Shown one piece after another: positions 60,231 through 64,000 of a stretch of DNA of 64,000 nt (positions are counted from its first letter, which is position 1; each line of letters begins with the position of its first letter). This DNA comes from Phoronis australis. Its lineage: Eukaryota; Phoronida; Phoronidae. The notes beneath the pieces were generated by a model. The model ran no database searches. It was not told where the DNA came from and saw only the letters and a list, made by a program, of their open reading frames with translations. The stretch is taken from assembly GCA_002633005.1 (NCBI GenBank), contig NMRA01000295.1, forward strand, positions 252,240-316,239, written 5' to 3'. The position numbers and the translations under genes are program-made.

Positions 60231-60410
60231 CATTCATAGAGTATCATTGGGACATTCCCATTGGTCGGAAGTTGAGAATTTGTGACTTGTTGCTGGCGCA
60301 ACAACGAAAGACAAAATCAATGCCATTCCTCGAAAGTTCTTGTTATGTGACTCATTCAAGGTTTCAAGATGTCAACTAAAGCAACAAATGACATCAGACC
60401 ACCTGCACTG

Positions 60411-60432
60411 TTTTTTTTTTTTTTTTTTTTTT
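60411..60432 (+). repeat. 22-base poly-T run
   Basis: Uninterrupted T from 60411 to 60432 inside the ARNT intron; it could be the reversed poly-A tail of an old retroposon. Confidence 0.9.
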
Positions 60433-62298
60433 AAAGCAACAGAACAATTCACTACGTCTAGGCTGTTTGTTTACGTCAGACTTCCAAGTCAAGGCTTGCC
60501 CTGTTATGCCAACGCTCAGAATTCGGCAAATCAAAGCATAATCCTTCCATAGATGGTGCTGTTTCTCAACAGTTCTTGTCTTGTGACTTTGAATTCAGTG
60601 CTGTGTTATTCCTCAATAGGGTTGGGTAGTAGTATGTGAAAATTTCTGAGGCTAAGGCTGGTATTGCCATTTTGATACCGTACCGACACTGGTTAGATAC
60701 AGTGGAGCTCGCTTAACGCCATAGCCTCGGTTTTGACATAATTTTGGCGATAAAGTGCCCGAGATTCCATCGTGCGCGTTCAAACTTGTGGACGATCGTA
60801 ACTAGACTTATAAGCTGCTCATGGAAAGTGGAGCAGAGCGAGATGATTACCAAATTGTTTTTTTCAGACAAGTTTACTTGTGAATGTCTGACAGTTGGAT
60901 CCTTCCCAAGGGCTGGCTGCTATCTATATATCTAGTTACCACCTGTGTGTGGTTATTCATTAGATAAGTCACTTAACTCTTCTGCTGTTGTACATCATCT
61001 TTTCTGGGATTCTGAGAATAAGACGGTTAAACAGGAGTTTCTCCTTCGTGCCAGATTTCCATGATACAAATAAATTGATAGTGTGTTCTTTTATACAGAT
61101 ATATACTTAAAATATGAAAATAAGCAGGTGCTGATTATTTGATTACAGTATCCGGTAATATGACAGTAAATCATGACATTGTGCGGGAAATTTTATTCGG
61201 GTTTTGGTGGGAGATGATTAATATTTGATATTTCAGTACAATAACCAGGATATTCTGTTTATCATTTCAAAAGGGTTCCACTGTGCCAAATAGTGTGACT
61301 TATCAAATTGTACAAACTCAAAACGTGTGTGGTGTCTTAACTGGTTTTAGCTACTATTTGATGGGCGAAAGAGTGTGGTTGGCCCTTCCATCACCTCGGT
61401 GCAAAGCTGTTTGAAGTCAACATTCAGTATGTAAACAGCTTGCTAGCTGGCTTACATTCATTTCAATTTGGACTCGAAACTATTAAGCACCGTTAATGAA
61501 ATCCATGTCAATTGTTTAATTTAAATTTCGTTAAAATGCACCCAAACTTTCAAAGTCTGTCGTTTTTCTGTAACCTGAAAGGTTCGCCTGTATTGCTTAC
61601 TCTTAGGAGGCACATTTCTGGCTATTATTACAATAACATATATTCACCAATTTCGGGCAAAATTTATTGCCACAAAATTGCGCTTTTCCTTTTTAGTCTG
61701 TGAATGTCCACAGGTTTTTTGCAAATGTTTTCTATAGCTGTGCAGAGCTTCATTTGTTAAAGCATTAATTCCACGCTACGTATCTTTTATAGAAAATGAG
61801 AAAATATAATTTCAGTTGTCCGACATATTACTATTATGTTCTGTCACAAGTTGAAATCGAAACGAAAATTTGCAACTTCATTTGTTGTTTTTTTACATAC
61901 TTCCTCTTTTGCACAGCTGCGTACTCCACGCTGACTGGCCATCAGTTCAAAGCAGTGGCTGTAACGTAAACAGAAGTGACTGTCATAATCTCAGTTTGGC
62001 AACCCAAGTTAGACAGTAGTTGACTGAATTAGAAAATGAATCGTGAAAAAGGTCAATTGAGACACACTTTCTTGATTACGGCGCCAGGTGCTCTTTGATG
62101 CTTTGGTGATGTTTTTCGTTTCGGTACCGTCGCGGCGCGTGCAGCTGGTGCTCAGTCTTACCCACATCTCCTTACCAGTGTCCCATTCTCACTTCACCTT
62201 CTGGCCAAAATGCACTTATTAAATGAAGAAAATGTTCTACCTTGTTTGAAAATATTTCGTCAGCCATACAACACATATGCTTGCACATGCCGTCTTAG

Positions 62299-62796
62299 TT
62301 GAACCAGGGCTTGGAATTTTCCGGGGAAACGCGGATTTCTGCTTTTTTCAAATGTGCTTTCCGCTTTTTTATAATATTTCCGCGTAAAAAAATCGGATTT
62401 GATATAAAATTTCCGCGGCAAATTCCTTTCTTACCGCGGCGTTGCAGACGACGTTCACCTCGAAAAGCGGAAGTTGCTCTTTATGTTTCGGAGGAACGTA
62501 AATTGTCAACATTGCCGGGGCATCTGGGACAGCTTGGTGGGATTTTCAATAGCGTCTCGTGTTATTGTTAAGTGTGGCGACAAATACTACCGCTCTGCAG
62601 CCGGACGGGCGAGCTAAAAGGACGCAGACGCATGCTACTGATGGTGGTAACGTTTTTTTTTTCTTTTTTTTTAGTCCTCCCGATTTTTGTCGGGGAAAGG
62701 TTAACATTGACCATTTCAAGGCTGGTTATCGGGCATGATTTGGGCCGTAAAAGTTTCCGCGTTTTTTGTCACTGGTCATTCCAAGCCCTGTTGAAC
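62299..62796. mobile_element. 486-base non-autonomous DNA transposon with CAGGGCTTGGAAT ends
   Basis: The element (62305-62790) starts CAGGGCTTGGAATTTTCC and ends CATTCCAAGCCCTG, so the outermost 13 bases are perfect inverted repeats. TTGAAC flanks it on both sides (62299-62304, 62791-62796). The interior repeats TTTCCGCG/CGCGGAAA motifs near both ends. Its ends share CAGGGCT with the 51754 element, so the two may be related. No transposase. Confidence 0.85.
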
Positions 62797-62926
62797 GTTG
62801 TGTAGAGTTATCGAACGTTAAAAGTGTGTTTTGAGTAGGTGTTGGTATTTAGTTCATGTAGATGAATTTAGTAGCTACATCTACGTTAATATAAGGTGAC
62901 CTAGAATTGAATCTGTAAAGATTTCC

Positions 62927-63003
62927 ATCTTGACCGGGTCTCGAACATGGGACCTCCTGGTTTCTGTGCAGACATTCTAGTCCACCGTGCTGCGTGGGCC
63001 ACT
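62927..63003 (-). repeat. tRNA-derived SINE head
   Basis: On the minus strand an A-box-like AGCACGGTGGACTAGAATG is followed by CATGTTCGAGACCCGG, a B-box-like motif. This looks like the head of a tRNA-derived retroposon. Not a foldable complete tRNA. Confidence 0.5.
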
Positions 63004-63883
63004 GGTCAAACACAGAGATCCAATCAGTCTAGTGAAAGACTTGACATCCATGTTGTTGGACATTTGTAACATGAAGGATCGACAACGACTGGTACTGTGT
63101 ATGTACTTGTACAGTCATACACGAAAGATGGTGAACGTGCATTGCCTGAGCTTCTGTTGATCATTCATATTACGTTTGGATATATTGTGTTTTAAATCTG
63201 CATGCAAGTCTATGACGGCTAGTTGTCATCTCGTGAGTGAAACTATCTAGTACTTTAACCCTATCCAGTCCCTTAGCTACAACTGTGCCAGTATCCAGAT
63301 GTTTTCAAAGATTCTGATGTTAGTAAAGTTAAAACCGTAGTTCTGCCAAATATCAACAGGTGGCATTTCTGCGCAGGCAGGTTAACATGTTTGCAACAAA
63401 AGGAATCCTGTGGTAGCGGTATGTGAAAGTAAAATATTAAATCATTTTCGTTGTTTTTTCTTGATGTCTTATTAACCAATCACGTTAATCGTACAGATGT
63501 CAAAGCAGCAAAGTCTGCTTTTTGAAGATGATTTTTATGAATTTTTTGTCAATAGGATTAGGCGACTGAGAAATTAACATGCAGCGATATGCAAAACTAA
63601 GGTAATCAAAGCATCCAAATTTTTATAAGATTTCAAATTTAATTCGGGCTGGAAAGGGTTATGTGTGTTGCAACAAGTTGTTTTACTCCCCACTGTACGT
63701 TGATGTCTTTCTTGAGCTGTACTTGAGTATCAGTGAACTTGACTTGTAAATGAATGTTTGCATGTGTGCTTGACTCGTGTGTGTCAGTGTGCGTGTGTGT
63801 CGGTGTGCGTCTCATGATTCATCGACTACCCGTGGCATGCTCGATGTGATCCACTGCATTCTACGGCCCGTTGTTGTTTGCAG

Positions 63884-64000
63884 AGAGAGCCACTGCGAGA
63901 TCGAGCGGCGCCGGCGCAACAAAATGGCCACCTACCTGAGCGAGCTGTGCGAGATGGTTCCGGCCTGCAGCACTCTGGCCCGTAAGCCAGACAAGCTGAC
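63884..64000 (+). CDS. ARNT: ARNT bHLH exon, truncated by the window edge
   Basis: ARNT (HIF-1 beta) is the nuclear bHLH-PAS partner of AhR, HIF-alpha, Sim and Trachealess-type proteins. Acceptor TTGTTTGCAG before 63884, phase 2 in. It encodes [20 protein letters not shown], then [18 protein letters not shown]. The basic region [12 protein letters not shown] and the helix 1/loop ARKPDKL are diagnostic: human ARNT has [12 protein letters not shown] and ALARKPDKL, while BMAL/Cycle has HSQIEKRRRDKM and MSRKLDKL. Glu and the paired arginines that read the CACGTG/CGTG half-site are kept. The reading ends at the window edge within the bHLH region. Confidence 0.95.

Larger units (their letters stand above)
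59739..63883 (+). other. ARNT: ARNT intron before the bHLH exon, filled with repeats
   Basis: Non-coding, 4.1 kb. Contains repeat family B copy 2 (60025-60230), a poly-T run, a 486-base TIR element (62305-62790), a tRNA-like SINE head (62927-63003) and a GT-rich simple stretch near 63770-63812. Confidence 0.75.

Noticed and set aside
1-64000. CRISPR arrays, operons, Shine-Dalgarno sites, phage or plasmid features
   Set aside because: None seen. The split genes and tRNA-derived SINEs show this is animal nuclear DNA, and no regularly spaced identical repeats are present.

Overview
The window is nuclear DNA of an animal. Coding sequence is split into short exons with GT-AG introns, GC content is low to moderate, and introns and spacers are full of small transposon remnants (MITEs, tRNA-like SINEs, foldbacks). 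The recognisable families (MINPP phosphatase, Homer, ARNT, THAP) are metazoan. The Homer exons resemble both vertebrate and insect Homers, which suits an invertebrate, perhaps a deuterostome such as an acorn worm, amphioxus or echinoderm. That placement is inference. Several isolated single Ns, two of them lying between near-identical copies, point to a heterozygous genome whose haplotypes were joined in places.

Layout. 1-3.0 kb: candidate exons of two unidentified genes, one per strand. 3.7-19.1 kb, minus strand: a complete eight-exon gene for a multiple inositol polyphosphate phosphatase (MINPP1-like), which I reassembled with every splice phase matching and a 489-residue product. Its introns carry MITEs, a perfect hairpin and a 25-N gap. 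19.1-32.1 kb: mostly unrecognised DNA with one clear THAP zinc-finger exon (minus, about 22.8-23.0 kb) and two long open frames of unknown meaning. 32.2-55.6 kb, minus strand: a complete Homer gene (nine coding exons, 357 residues, EVH1 domain plus coiled coil). Its two-codon first exon is separated from the rest by a 14.8 kb intron. One exon appears twice around an N, and an extra proline-rich open exon could encode a short isoform without the coiled coil. 57.7-64.0 kb, plus strand: the 5' part of ARNT (bHLH-PAS), running off the right edge inside the bHLH region.

Homer and ARNT are divergent, with about 2.1 kb between their start codons. That spacer and its flank hold a diverged inverted repeat, a 438-base foldback element and a tRNA-like SINE. 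The genes do not form one pathway: MINPP removes phosphates from inositol polyphosphates, Homer scaffolds postsynaptic and calcium-signalling proteins (including InsP3 receptors in known systems), and ARNT is a transcription factor partner. The most notable observation is that the MINPP enzyme keeps its N-terminal catalytic RHGxRYP motif but has His-Ser-Tyr where the family has His-Ala-Glu, so the usual proton donor is missing.
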